A DNA stretch of 64,000 bases from Dickeya chrysanthemi NCPPB 402 (GTDB lineage Bacteria; Pseudomonadota; Gammaproteobacteria; Enterobacterales; Enterobacteriaceae). Of this stretch, positions 18,598 through 26,277 are shown piece by piece; the first letter of the stretch is position 1; each line of letters starts with the position of its first letter. The stretch is from assembly GCF_000406105.1 (NCBI RefSeq), contig NZ_CM001974.1, positions 242,300-306,299 of the forward strand, read 5' to 3'. The translations under genes and the position numbers were made by a program. Below the pieces are notes generated by a model. The model worked only from the letters and a program-made list of their open reading frames with translations. It had not been told where the DNA came from and searched no databases.

Positions 18598-18644
18598 GAC
18601 ATTGCGGGAGACGCCGCACTTACGGCGCTTCCCGCTGTGATGTC
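18598..18644 (-). terminator. Strong hairpin ending the exported-protein operon
   Basis: GACAT (18598-18602), GCGGGAG, CGCCG (18612-18616), loop CACTTA, CGGCG (18623-18627), TTCCCGC, ATGTC (18640-18644). A long GC-rich stem in an AT-rich setting that reaches the stop codon of the last operon gene. No T-run follows in the minus direction. Confidence 0.6.
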
Positions 18645-19506
18645 AGAGAGGGGCCGACCTGACTAGCCTGAAACCGATATCTGAGGTAGGAAAATTGGGG
18701 GTATGGACATCACATTCCGACAGGTTGCTAATGCGCATCAGGTAACTGCCGCCACAGAAGTAGTGCATGTTGTTCAGGCCCGTCATATGAAAATCATCGT
18801 CGATCCACTCCCAGACATTACCGGTCATATCGTACAAGCCAAGCGCATTGGGTTGCTGGCGCGCTACGGGCTGGGTACTAAAGGTCGTACTGTTGTCCTT
18901 GGGCATATTGGCGATGTGATCCGGGTTATCGCTGCCGGAATAAATTCGGCCATATAAGCCTTGGCGCAAAGCGGCTTCGCCACCGCGTGCAGCGACTTGC
19001 CACTCATTCAACGAAGGGAGGCGGTATCCGGTTGCTGCAGGATTCCTGACTACATTGAGAGCCTGATCTTGCGGTACTGATGTGATAGGTCGTCCATCGG
19101 CAGTCATGTAATACGGCGTTAACTGCTGTGAAGCGCTTAACGCGTTAGCGAAGACTACCGCGTCCCACCAGGAAAGGGTTGTGACGGGGTGCCTGCCATT
19201 ATCCTGCTCTGCAGGCAGGCAATCATCGAAGTGACCGCCGTTACAGCCATTTTCAAACGTGTAGCCGTGACTTTCCGCCCATTGGAGCACGTGCTGATAT
19301 TGCGAATAGGTAATTTCTGTTCGCATGATATAAAAAGGTTTAAGGGTGGTATTGGTGTGGCTGGCATAGTCCTTGTTGCCAAAAATATTACCGACATAAA
19401 ATGCACCGCCTTTGATGGCGATTTCATCAGGCATCACGTTGGGTTGCACCGCATGAGCGAACTGGCTGAGTAGTAATACGGCATAAAGAACAACATTGCG
19501 TTTCAT
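18643..19506 (-). CDS. Exported formylglycine-generating-enzyme/PvdO-like (SUMF1 fold) protein
   Basis: 287-residue protein with a signal peptide (MKRNVVLYAVLLLSQFAHA) and one FGE-sulfatase/SUMF1-EgtB-PvdO domain. Family marks are FYIMRTEITYSQY near the start, GYRLPSLNEWQVAARGG, NALGLYDMTGNVWEWIDDDF and the closing IGFRLVRSAPL. The paired active-site cysteines of true formylglycine-generating enzymes are not evident; only FCGGSY and SECDVH carry Cys near the C-terminus, so a non-catalytic or different periplasmic role (as for PvdO) is possible. The ATG at 19506 starts eight bases after the previous stop; an in-frame TTG at 19518 overlapping that stop is an alternative. It is the third gene of a tight operon of exported proteins. 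No sulfatase gene is nearby. Confidence 0.72.
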   Translation of the reverse strand: MKRNVVLYAVLLLSQFAHAVQPNVMPDEIAIKGGAFYVGNIFGNKDYASHTNTTLKPFYIMRTEITYSQYQHVLQWAESHGYTFENGCNGGHFDDCLPAEQDNGRHPVTTLSWWDAVVFANALSASQQLTPYYMTADGRPITSVPQDQALNVVRNPAATGYRLPSLNEWQVAARGGEAALRQGLYGRIYSGSDNPDHIANMPKDNSTTFSTQPVARQQPNALGLYDMTGNVWEWIDDDFHMTGLNNMHYFCGGSYLMRISNLSECDVHTPNFPTSDIGFRLVRSAPL

Positions 19507-19514
19507 ATCGTTTG

Positions 19515-20090
19515 TCAATAATCCAGATTTAAGGGTTCGGGTGGGGACTGTATTTTAGGCGCGCTGCCAATGGCGGTGCGAATCGTGACTTGATATTGGG
19601 TGTGTTGAATACCACTTAGCCAATTATCCAGTTCGGAAAAGGCGTAGCGAACGTCCTTATTTTTCGCCCATTCAGGTAATCCTTCGATACGGTAGGTGTA
19701 ATTAATCAACACCAACTCCGGCGAAATAGACTCATAGTGTGTGATCTGATGAAGCGCAATGCGGCCATAACAGAAATCACCATAGGGCATAAAGTTACGC
19801 TGTCCTGACTGGGTTAATGACCATATGGCCTCATTACCTTGGTCGGTTTTTTTGACTAGTCCGGCTGAGACCAACGCATTGAGCCGCCCGGATAACCATG
19901 ATGCCTCGTTACGGGGCGTTTTAACCGGCCACTTCTTTTCTCCCAGACAAGGTGAATACCAACCGTCGATAAATTCCTGTATCAGGCGTGCGTGAAAACG
20001 CAGCTGATCCGGTTGTTTCGCATTGGCACCAATAGGAAACAACACGTTAAAGAACAGAGCAAAGATAGCGAATATCGTCCAGTACTTCAT
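19515..20090 (-). CDS. Exported protein of unknown function, operon gene 2
   Basis: 191 residues beginning with a clear signal peptide (MKYWTIFAIFALFFNVLFPI then GANA). The mature part contains WLSGRLNALVSAGLVKKTDQ, which resembles a winged-helix segment, followed by a beta-rich C-terminal half (YESISPELVLINYTYRI; HTQYQVTIRTAIGSAPKI). Two cysteines (in YSPCLG and DFCYGR) could form a disulfide in the periplasm. No known family was recognised. Its start lies inside the end of the preceding gene (44-base overlap) and its stop is eight bases from the next ATG, so the three products are probably made together. Composition is AT-rich relative to neighbours. Confidence 0.62.
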   Translation of the reverse strand: MKYWTIFAIFALFFNVLFPIGANAKQPDQLRFHARLIQEFIDGWYSPCLGEKKWPVKTPRNEASWLSGRLNALVSAGLVKKTDQGNEAIWSLTQSGQRNFMPYGDFCYGRIALHQITHYESISPELVLINYTYRIEGLPEWAKNKDVRYAFSELDNWLSGIQHTQYQVTIRTAIGSAPKIQSPPEPLNLDY

Positions 20091-20589
20091 AAGCAGAACC
20101 GTATTTCTCTGGGGTAGTTAACGTTTTTTCGATGACCCAACTGTAAGGGGGAACGCCGGGGTCATCATGACTTTCAGCCAGTTTGTAGACCGTAATCTTG
20201 ATCGGTTGCATGGCGGTCAAGTCATCTCCTCGCTTTTGTACGCTAATCAGCTTCTTTCCTTTGGGGTGATGGTAAAGCCGATAATCAAAGATATTAATGC
20301 GTGATGCCGACAAGCTATAGTCAAACCAGATGAACATATCACTATTAGGAACAGGAATAATGCTATAGCCATTGCTGTTTTTGATATAAAAACTCATCCC
20401 TCGATTCGGATGGGAGGTATTATTATCAAAAAAAGAAAGTATGGCTAAATCTTTCTTTTCGTGATTAATAAGCGAGAGGTAATTAACTCCCTGTTTTACT
20501 TTCTCCTCTTGCATACAGTTTGCGTAACTTTTTGTCGTAATAAGAACCGTTAAGATAATCGTGGTTACTCTAATAACATGAGAAAACAT
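20047..20589 (-). CDS. Exported protein of unknown function, operon gene 1
   Basis: 180 residues with a signal peptide (MFSHVIRVTTIILTVLITTK then SYA). The mature protein starts NCMQEE and ends IRYLCSVL, so a Cys near each end may be bridged. Hydrophobic/aromatic beta-type segments (DMFIWFDYSLSASRINIFDY; KITVYKLAES) suggest a compact beta-rich fold. No family recognised. The ATG at 20589 is chosen because AAGGA lies seven bases upstream; the frame is open further into the ERIC. The ERIC (20601-20727) ends just before this ribosome site, so the element must be in the 5' untranslated leader or carry the promoter. It overlaps gene 2 by 44 bases. Confidence 0.62.
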   Translation of the reverse strand: MFSHVIRVTTIILTVLITTKSYANCMQEEKVKQGVNYLSLINHEKKDLAILSFFDNNTSHPNRGMSFYIKNSNGYSIIPVPNSDMFIWFDYSLSASRINIFDYRLYHHPKGKKLISVQKRGDDLTAMQPIKITVYKLAESHDDPGVPPYSWVIEKTLTTPEKYGSAYEVLDDIRYLCSVL

Positions 20590-20600
20590 GAGCGTCCTTT

Positions 20601-20727
20601 TATACCCGTCATACTTCAAGTTGCTGGTGCGTTGGCTTTCCTCGCTCACCCCAGTCACTTACTTGAGTAAGCTCACGGGGATTCGCTGCGTCGCCGTCTT
20701 CCTGCAAATCGAATTATTTTGGGTATA
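20601..20727. repeat. ERIC repeat 2 (127 bp)
   Basis: Exactly 127 bp from TATACCC to GGGTATA, with core CTCACCCCAGTCACTTACTT. It is placed 11 bases before the start codon of the exported-protein operon and oriented like ERIC 1. Confidence 0.92.
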
Positions 20728-20807
20728 TTAATCAGCCAATAGGCTATGGTACCCGCCATATTGCAACTATCTCGCTCATAAATGAGCCTCGTTGCGTGTT
20801 GTCTGGT

Positions 20808-20829
20808 AACTTGAAGTCTGACGGGTATA
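20808..20829. repeat. Isolated inverted ERIC end
   Basis: Complement reads TATACCCGTCAGACTTCAAG, matching an ERIC terminus at all but one base. It sits 80 bases beyond ERIC 2 in the opposite orientation, so 20601-20829 forms a composite with inverted 22-base ends. Confidence 0.75.
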
Positions 20830-20928
20830 TTTTTATTAATAATAAGCTGGCAATAAAATAAAAAATAATATAACGAATATTATATTCAATAGTGTCTGTT
20901 TTTGTAACCTGTGCTCAGGTACATATTC

Positions 20929-20957
20929 TGCTAATCATTTCTTTAGTACAATCGGCG
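20929..20957. repeat. Direct repeat copy B, upstream of gntR
   Basis: Second copy of the 29-base repeat (two mismatches against 18520-18548), ending TTTAGTACAATCGGCG. It lies 26 bases before the gntR start codon and may include its native promoter region. Confidence 0.75.
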
Positions 20958-20982
20958 TTTTGAGTCATGGGGATGTCAACGG

Positions 20983-21981
20983 ATGATAAAGAAAAAAAGG
21001 CCGGGACTTCAGGATGTCGCCGACCGGGTTGGGGTGACCAAAATGACGGTCAGCCGCTATTTGCGCAACCCTGAACAGGTATCGGAAGCGTTGCGGGGTA
21101 AAATCGGCGCAGTGTTGGATGAATTGGGCTACATCCCCAACCGAACGCCGCATATTCTCGCCAATGCGACCAGCCGGGCGATCGGCGTGCTGCTGCCGTC
21201 GCTCACCAACCAGGTGTTTGCCGAGGTGCTGCGCGGCATCGAAAAAGTGGCGGAATCGCAGGGCTATCAAACCATGCTGGCGCACTACGGCTATCAGCCG
21301 GAAGTGGAAGAACGGCGTTTGATGTCGTTGCTGGCGTATAACATTGACGGCTTGATCCTCGCCGAGCGTAATCACACCGCCCGTACCCGACAGATGATCG
21401 CGGTGGCCGGGATCCCGGTGGTGGAGTTGATGGACTCGGTATCGCCCTGCCTCGATATGGCGGTGGGGTTCGATAACGTGGACGCGGCACGCCAGATGGC
21501 GCGTTACATGATTGCGCGTGGTCGCCGCCGTGTCGTCTACCTTGGCGCACGTCAGGATGAGCGCACGCTATTAAAGCGGCAGGGCTATGAGCAGGCGATG
21601 GCGGAGGCTGGGCTTGCCAGCTACAGCGTGATGAGCGAAAGTCCGTCGTCTTATACGCTGGGCGGCGAATTGTTGCGTCAGGCACAGGCGGAATACCCGC
21701 AGGTCGACAGTCTGTTTTGTACCAATGATGACCTGGCGATTGGTGCGATGTTCGAGTGCCAGCGGCAAGGGTTACGTGTTCCCGAGCACATCGCTATCGC
21801 CGGTTTCCACGGCCATGATATCGGGCAGACTACCGTGCCGCGGCTTACCAGCGTGCTGACGCCGCGTAAGCGCATCGGCGAGATCGGTGCGGCACAGTTG
21901 CTGGCGCGTCTGCATGGCGAGTCCCTGCCGACGACCAGCGTGGACGTCGGCTTTACCTTGCAAGTGGGAGAAAGCGTCTAG
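20983..21981 (+). CDS. gntR: Gluconate-operon transcriptional repressor GntR (LacI family)
   Basis: LacI-family repressor of gluconate uptake and phosphorylation, released by gluconate. The N-terminal helix-turn-helix is LQDVADRVGVTKMTVSRYLR (about residues 9-28), followed by the hinge helix region PHILANATSRAIGVLLP and a periplasmic-binding-protein-like effector domain with CTNDDLAIGAMFECQ. The 332 residues match E. coli GntR (331). GGGGA lies about seven bases upstream of the ATG. It is convergent with gntK (ten bases between stops), unlike E. coli where gntR-gntK-gntU are co-directional. A palindromic operator for it lies between gntK and gntT. Confidence 0.93.
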   Translation: MIKKKRPGLQDVADRVGVTKMTVSRYLRNPEQVSEALRGKIGAVLDELGYIPNRTPHILANATSRAIGVLLPSLTNQVFAEVLRGIEKVAESQGYQTMLAHYGYQPEVEERRLMSLLAYNIDGLILAERNHTARTRQMIAVAGIPVVELMDSVSPCLDMAVGFDNVDAARQMARYMIARGRRRVVYLGARQDERTLLKRQGYEQAMAEAGLASYSVMSESPSSYTLGGELLRQAQAEYPQVDSLFCTNDDLAIGAMFECQRQGLRVPEHIAIAGFHGHDIGQTTVPRLTSVLTPRKRIGEIGAAQLLARLHGESLPTTSVDVGFTLQVGESV

Positions 21982-21991
21982 AACCGTGGCG

Positions 21992-22510
21992 TCAGCGTGA
22001 CAACCGCGCACGTAACGCCGCGACGCATCGCGCCACGACCTGATCCATCGGGCCGTTGATATCCACGGTGATCACATCGGTTTCCGCTTCATCCGGTTCT
22101 TCCAGCGCATCAAACTGGCTTTGCAGCAGCTCGGTCGGCATAAAATGGCCGGCTCGCGCCTGATGGCGTTGCAGAATCGTGTCAAAACTGCCTTTCAGGT
22201 AGAGGAATACCATGCCGTCGTTGCCGTCGCGCAGCCGATCACGGTAGCGCTTTTTCAGAGCCGAACAGACGATAATGCCGGCTTCGTTTTTATGATGCAG
22301 GCTGTAGGCGGCATCGTTCAGGCGCTCAAGCCAGGGGGCACGGTCATCGTCGTTAAGCGGCTGGCCGCTGGCCATTTTCTGAATATTGGCTTTGGGATGC
22401 AGATCGTCGCCATCGATAAACTTGGCGTTAATGTCCCGTGCCAGTTGGGCACCCACGCTGGATTTTCCGCTGCCGGAAACCCCCATCAGAATAATACTTT
22501 GTCCTGACAT
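21992..22510 (-). CDS. gntK: Gluconokinase GntK
   Basis: Cytosolic thermoresistant-type gluconokinase: ATP plus gluconate gives 6-phosphogluconate for the pentose-phosphate and Entner-Doudoroff routes. The P-loop is MGVSGSGKSSVG (Lys16); DGDDLHPKANIQKMASGQPL is the substrate-binding segment and SALKKRYRDRLR the lid region. It has 172 residues (E. coli 175). It is read away from gntT across a shared control region with a CRP box and a GntR-type palindrome, so the two are probably induced together. Confidence 0.94.
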   Translation of the reverse strand: MSGQSIILMGVSGSGKSSVGAQLARDINAKFIDGDDLHPKANIQKMASGQPLNDDDRAPWLERLNDAAYSLHHKNEAGIIVCSALKKRYRDRLRDGNDGMVFLYLKGSFDTILQRHQARAGHFMPTELLQSQFDALEEPDEAETDVITVDINGPMDQVVARCVAALRARLSR

Positions 22511-22569
22511 AATTTGATCTCTATCGCAAACTGTAAATTAAATGCTTCTTACTGGTTTCAGATTTTAAC

Positions 22570-22599
22570 ATGTTACCGGTATCATGATACCGGTAACAT
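22570..22599. promoter_or_regulatory. Palindromic GntR-type operator (30 bp)
   Basis: A perfect 30-base palindrome. The left half is ATGTTACCGGTATCA and the right half TGATACCGGTAACAT. It contains two overlapping ATRWTACCGGTAWCAT-like units, the type of sequence bound by GntR at E. coli gnt promoters. It is 60 bases before gntK and 159 before gntT. Confidence 0.8.
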
Positions 22600-22603
22600 C
22601 GTG

Positions 22604-22625
22604 CATTGTGATGTTTGTCACATCG
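22604..22625. promoter_or_regulatory. CRP box before gntT/gntK
   Basis: TGTGA (22607-22611), TGTTTG, TCACA (22618-22622): all ten consensus positions are present. Placed five bases from the GntR palindrome, giving combined catabolite and gluconate control. Confidence 0.85.
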
Positions 22626-22757
22626 GGTGATGTGTCCCCGGAGACATGCCCCTACTGTAGCGAAAGCGCCGATGAAACACCGGGAGCATTCGCAAAACAT
22701 AAGAAAATCCCCCTGTTATTGCCCGATTCGCGCAGACAGGGGTTGCCGGAGATCGTT

Positions 22758-24074
22758 ATGCCACTCGTGATTGTCGCTGTGGGTGTCGCACTGCTGTTGG
22801 TGCTGATGATCCGCTTTAAACTGAACGGCTTTATTGCACTGATTCTGGTTGCCCTGGCCGTGGGTATCATGCAGGGAATGCCGGTGCAGAAGGTGATGAC
22901 GTCCATCAAGAACGGGGTGGGCGGCACGCTGGGCAGCCTGGCCTTGATCATGGGATTTGGCGCCATGCTGGGGAAATTGCTGGCGGATTGCGGCGGCGCG
23001 CAGCGGATCGCCACCACGCTGATCCATCGCTTCGGCCGTAAGCATATCCAGTGGGCGATTGTGCTGACGGGCTTTACCGTGGGGTTTGCGCTGTTCTATG
23101 AGGTCGGGTTCGTGCTGCTGTTGCCGCTGGTGTTCAGCATTGTGGCGTCGGCGCGTATTCCGCTGTTGTATGCCGGTGTGCCGATGGCGGCGGCGTTGTC
23201 CGTCACCCACGGTTTCCTGCCGCCGCATCCGGGGCCGACGGCGATTGCCTCGCTGTTCCACGCCGACATGGGCAAAACCCTGCTGTACGGTACGCTGCTG
23301 GGGATCCCGACGGTCATTCTGGCTGGCCCGGTCTATGCCCGTTTCCTGAAGAAGATCGATAAGCCGATTCCGCAAGGGCTGTATAACCCGAAGCAGTTCA
23401 CCGAGCAGGAAATGCCGAGCTTTTTGGTCAGCGTGATGACCGCGCTGGTGCCGGTTATCCTGATGGCGCTGCGCGCCGTGGCGGAAATGGTGCTGCCGAA
23501 GGAACACCCGCTGTTGCCGTACGCCGAGTTCTTCGGCGACCCGGTAATGGCGACGCTGATTGCGGTGTTGATCGCCATCTTCACCTTCGGTTTGAACCGT
23601 GGGCGCAGCATGGACGAGGTGATGGGGACTATCACCGACTCGATTAAAATCATCGCCATGATGTTGTTGATCCTCGGCGGCGGCGGCGCTTTCAAGCAAG
23701 TGCTGGTGGACAGCGGCGTGGACAAGTATATCGCCGGCATGATGCACGGCAGCGGTTTCTCGCCGCTCCTGCTGGCCTGGCTGATTGCCGCCACGCTGCG
23801 TATCGCGCTGGGGTCCGCCACCGTGGCGGCGATTACCGCCGGCGGGATTGTCGCACCACTGATCGCCACCACCGGCGTCAGCCCGGAATTGATGGTGATT
23901 GCGGTCGGCTCCGGCAGCGTGATTTTCTCCCACGTCAACGACCCCGGTTTCTGGCTGTTCAAGGAGTATTTCAATCTGAGCATTCCGGAAACGTTGAAGT
24001 CGTGGTCGGCGCTGGAAACCATCATCGCGGTATGCGGTTTGGTCGGCACCCTGCTGCTGAGCCACGTAGTGTGA
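22758..24074 (+). CDS. gntT: High-affinity gluconate permease, GntT type
   Basis: Inner-membrane gluconate:H+ symporter of the GntP family, 438 residues with many hydrophobic helices, the length of E. coli GntT. It starts MPLVIVAVGVALLLVLMIRF; SLALIMGFGAMLGKLLADCG, HGFLPPHPGPTAIA and VGSGSVIFSHVNDPGFW are family-defining and match GntT more closely than GntU as recalled. The frame is open upstream through the operator, but GGAG before the ATG at 22758 and the protein start fix it. In E. coli this position next to gntK is held by gntU, while gntT lies by malQ, so the locus is rearranged. Confidence 0.9.
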   Translation: MPLVIVAVGVALLLVLMIRFKLNGFIALILVALAVGIMQGMPVQKVMTSIKNGVGGTLGSLALIMGFGAMLGKLLADCGGAQRIATTLIHRFGRKHIQWAIVLTGFTVGFALFYEVGFVLLLPLVFSIVASARIPLLYAGVPMAAALSVTHGFLPPHPGPTAIASLFHADMGKTLLYGTLLGIPTVILAGPVYARFLKKIDKPIPQGLYNPKQFTEQEMPSFLVSVMTALVPVILMALRAVAEMVLPKEHPLLPYAEFFGDPVMATLIAVLIAIFTFGLNRGRSMDEVMGTITDSIKIIAMMLLILGGGGAFKQVLVDSGVDKYIAGMMHGSGFSPLLLAWLIAATLRIALGSATVAAITAGGIVAPLIATTGVSPELMVIAVGSGSVIFSHVNDPGFWLFKEYFNLSIPETLKSWSALETIIAVCGLVGTLLLSHVV

Positions 24075-24133
24075 CGGCCGTGGCGTAATAGACGAGATAT
24101 CATCGATCGCGGCGGGCTGGATGTGACCGTCCT

Positions 24134-24161
24134 CTCTCAGTCTCCGGGCGGAGGCTGAGAG
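24134..24161. terminator. Hairpin between convergent gntT and yhgN
   Basis: CTCTCAG (24134-24140), CTCC, loop, GGAG, CTGAGAG (24155-24161). An 11-pair stem with a one-base bulge on each arm, lying between the two stops. It lacks a T-run and is taken as a bidirectional terminator by position. Confidence 0.55.
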
Positions 24162-24174
24162 AACGGCCCGCGGT

Positions 24175-24768
24175 TTACAGTTTCAGGTAGGCGCGAATGC
24201 CATCCAGGAACATCTGGGTAGAGAGCATGACCAGTACCAACCCCATCAGCCGTTCCAGCGCATTCACGCCTTTATCGCCGAGCAGGCGTAAGAACAGGTT
24301 CGACAACAGCAGCACGACCACCGTAATGCCCCAGGCAATGAACAGCGCCAGCGTCAGATGCGATAACTGGTTGGGATACTGGTGTGACAACAGCATCAGC
24401 GCCGCCAGAATCGACGGCCCGGCCACCATCGGGATAGCCAACGGCACCAGAAATGGTTCGTCGCCGGCCGGCAGGCCGCTGGTAAAGCCTTCCTGCGTTG
24501 GGAAAATCATGCGGATGGCGATCAAAAACAGCACGATACCGCCGGAGATAGACACGGTTTCCGTGCGTAGATTCAGTATCGCCAGAATCTTTTCGCCGGC
24601 GAACAGGAATACCAGCATGACTCCCAGTGCGATGATCATTTCCCGAATCAGCACCACGCGTCGCCGTTTGGGATCCAGATGTTTCAGTACGGACATAAAC
24701 ACCGGCAGATTGCCGAGCGGATCCATAATTAACAGCAACAGGACGGTTGCCGAGATCATTTCAGTCAT
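24175..24768 (-). CDS. yhgN: YhgN, MarC-family inner-membrane protein
   Basis: Inner-membrane protein with about six helices, MarC/NAAT family, function unknown. It has 197 residues, identical to the E. coli length. Features: LLLLIMDPLGNLPVFMSVLK near the start, FPTQEGFTSGLPAGDEPFLV in the middle loop and PLAIPMVAGPSILAALMLL, the MarC signature. It is divergent from asd, its E. coli neighbour, with about 200 bases of shared promoter region. Confidence 0.93.
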   Translation of the reverse strand: MTEMISATVLLLLIMDPLGNLPVFMSVLKHLDPKRRRVVLIREMIIALGVMLVFLFAGEKILAILNLRTETVSISGGIVLFLIAIRMIFPTQEGFTSGLPAGDEPFLVPLAIPMVAGPSILAALMLLSHQYPNQLSHLTLALFIAWGITVVVLLLSNLFLRLLGDKGVNALERLMGLVLVMLSTQMFLDGIRAYLKL

Positions 24769-24911
24769 GGTGGCGGTTAGCTCCTCTCATCCCTTGTCTT
24801 CTGTCGGACACATTAGGTGTGTTGCTGAAAACGTCCGGGTCATCGAATAAATTCACTTGCGACTTCTGATACATTTTGTAAGGTTGACGGACATCACTTA
24901 AAACTATGCTC

Positions 24912-24958
24912 CCTGCCTGAAACGGCAGTCGGATTGCTTTTTGTCACCCCCAGGCAGG
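24912..24958 (+). promoter_or_regulatory. asd leader with two mutually exclusive stems
   Basis: CTGCC (24913-24917) can pair with GGCAG (24924-24928), or the longer CCTGCCTG (24912-24919) with CAGGCAGG (24951-24958). The second pairing covers the asd ribosome site AGGA (24956-24959). Seen in sequence; a regulatory role is inferred and depends on the transcript starting upstream of 24912. Confidence 0.4.
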
Positions 24959-24967
24959 ACGGTTACC

Positions 24968-26068
24968 ATGAAAAATGTTGGTTTTATTGGCTGGCGCGGA
25001 ATGGTCGGTTCGGTACTCATGCAGCGCATGGTGGAAGAACGCGATTTTGATTTAATCCGCCCGGTATTCTTTTCTACGTCGCAACACGGCCAACCGGCGC
25101 CGGCGTTGGGCGGCCAGCAGGGCACCCTGCAGGATGCCTACAATCTGGACGCGCTGCGCGCGCTGGATATCATCATCACCTGTCAGGGCGGCGATTATAC
25201 CAATGAAATTTACCCAAAGCTGCGTGAAAGTGGCTGGCAAGGGTACTGGATCGACGCAGCATCCTCTCTGCGTATGAAAGATGACGCGATTATTATTCTG
25301 GACCCGGTCAACCACGGCGTGATCCAATCCGGCCTGGACAACGGCATCAAAACCTTTGTGGGCGGCAACTGCACCGTCAGCCTGATGTTGATGTCGCTGG
25401 GCGGCCTGTTCGCCAATGATCTGGTGGAGTGGGCGTCCGTTGCAACGTATCAGGCGGCATCCGGCGCGGGTGCGCGTAATATGCGCGAGTTGCTGATCCA
25501 GATGGGCCAACTGAACGCTGAAGTCGCCAGCGAATTGAGCGACCCGGCTTCCGCTATTCTGGATATCGAACGCAAAGTGACGGCATTGTCGCGTGGCGGT
25601 CTGGACGTGGAAAACTTCGGCGTACCGCTGGCGGGCAGCCTGATTCCGTGGATCGATAAACAACTGGAAAATGGCCAGAGCCGCGAAGAATGGAAAGGCC
25701 AGGCGGAAACCAACAAGATTCTCAACACCGCCAGCACCATTCCGGTAGACGGTCTGTGCGTACGCATCGGTGCGCTGCGCTGCCACAGCCAGGCGTTCAC
25801 CCTCAAGCTGAAAAAAGACGTATCGATTCCAGAAATCGAGCAGATGCTGGCGACCCACAATGACTGGGTGAAAGTGGTGCCGAACGACCGCGAAATCACC
25901 ATGCGTGAACTGACCCCGGCGGCAGTCACCGGTACGTTGTCCACGCCGGTGGGGCGTCTGCGTAAACTGAACATGGGGCCGCAGTACCTGTCTGCCTTTA
26001 CCGTCGGCGACCAGCTGTTGTGGGGCGCCGCCGAGCCGCTGCGTCGCATGTTGCGCATCCTGCTGTAA
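24968..26068 (+). CDS. asd: Aspartate-semialdehyde dehydrogenase Asd
   Basis: Cytosolic NADPH-dependent enzyme reducing aspartyl-4-phosphate to aspartate semialdehyde, the branch point to lysine/diaminopimelate, methionine and threonine. The Rossmann start is [20 protein letters not shown]; the catalytic cysteine is Cys135 in [11 protein letters not shown]; the acid/base His273 is in [10 protein letters not shown]. It has 366 residues (E. coli 367). The ATG at 24968 has AGGA eight bases upstream. It is followed by a good intrinsic terminator. The leader shows alternative pairings involving the ribosome site (separate entry). Confidence 0.97.
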   Translation: MKNVGFIGWRGMVGSVLMQRMVEERDFDLIRPVFFSTSQHGQPAPALGGQQGTLQDAYNLDALRALDIIITCQGGDYTNEIYPKLRESGWQGYWIDAASSLRMKDDAIIILDPVNHGVIQSGLDNGIKTFVGGNCTVSLMLMSLGGLFANDLVEWASVATYQAASGAGARNMRELLIQMGQLNAEVASELSDPASAILDIERKVTALSRGGLDVENFGVPLAGSLIPWIDKQLENGQSREEWKGQAETNKILNTASTIPVDGLCVRIGALRCHSQAFTLKLKKDVSIPEIEQMLATHNDWVKVVPNDREITMRELTPAAVTGTLSTPVGRLRKLNMGPQYLSAFTVGDQLLWGAAEPLRRMLRILL

Positions 26069-26079
26069 TCTCGTTGCCT

Positions 26080-26112
26080 AAAACGCGCTCTGCCGAGCGC
26101 GTTTTACTTTTT
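26080..26112 (+). terminator. asd terminator
   Basis: AAAACGCGCTC (26080-26090), loop TGCC, GAGCGCGTTTT (26095-26105), then ACTTTTT. A perfect 11-base stem with T-rich tail directly after asd. Confidence 0.85.
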
Positions 26113-26277
26113 CCGGACATCCCCCCGTTACGCCGCACGTTCCTGTTTATCCTCAGGGATTTGTACGCCGCTTTGCGTTGCATCACGATCATCATGATGA
26201 ACCCCGGCATAATGGGGCGACCTGCGCGGCACCGCGCCGGAAGACCTTTTTCGCTTTTTTGTGAGGCTGACACTGAC

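Noticed and set aside
18643..19506. Catalytically active formylglycine-generating enzyme
   Set aside because: The fold is present but the two closely spaced active-site cysteines of true FGEs are not evident and no sulfatase is nearby.
22716..24065. 449-codon antisense frame over gntT
   Set aside because: His/Gln/Arg-rich translation typical of the wrong strand of a hydrophobic transporter gene.
24901..24967. Lysine riboswitch before asd
   Set aside because: The leader is too short and lacks the lysine-aptamer core; only simple alternative stems are visible.
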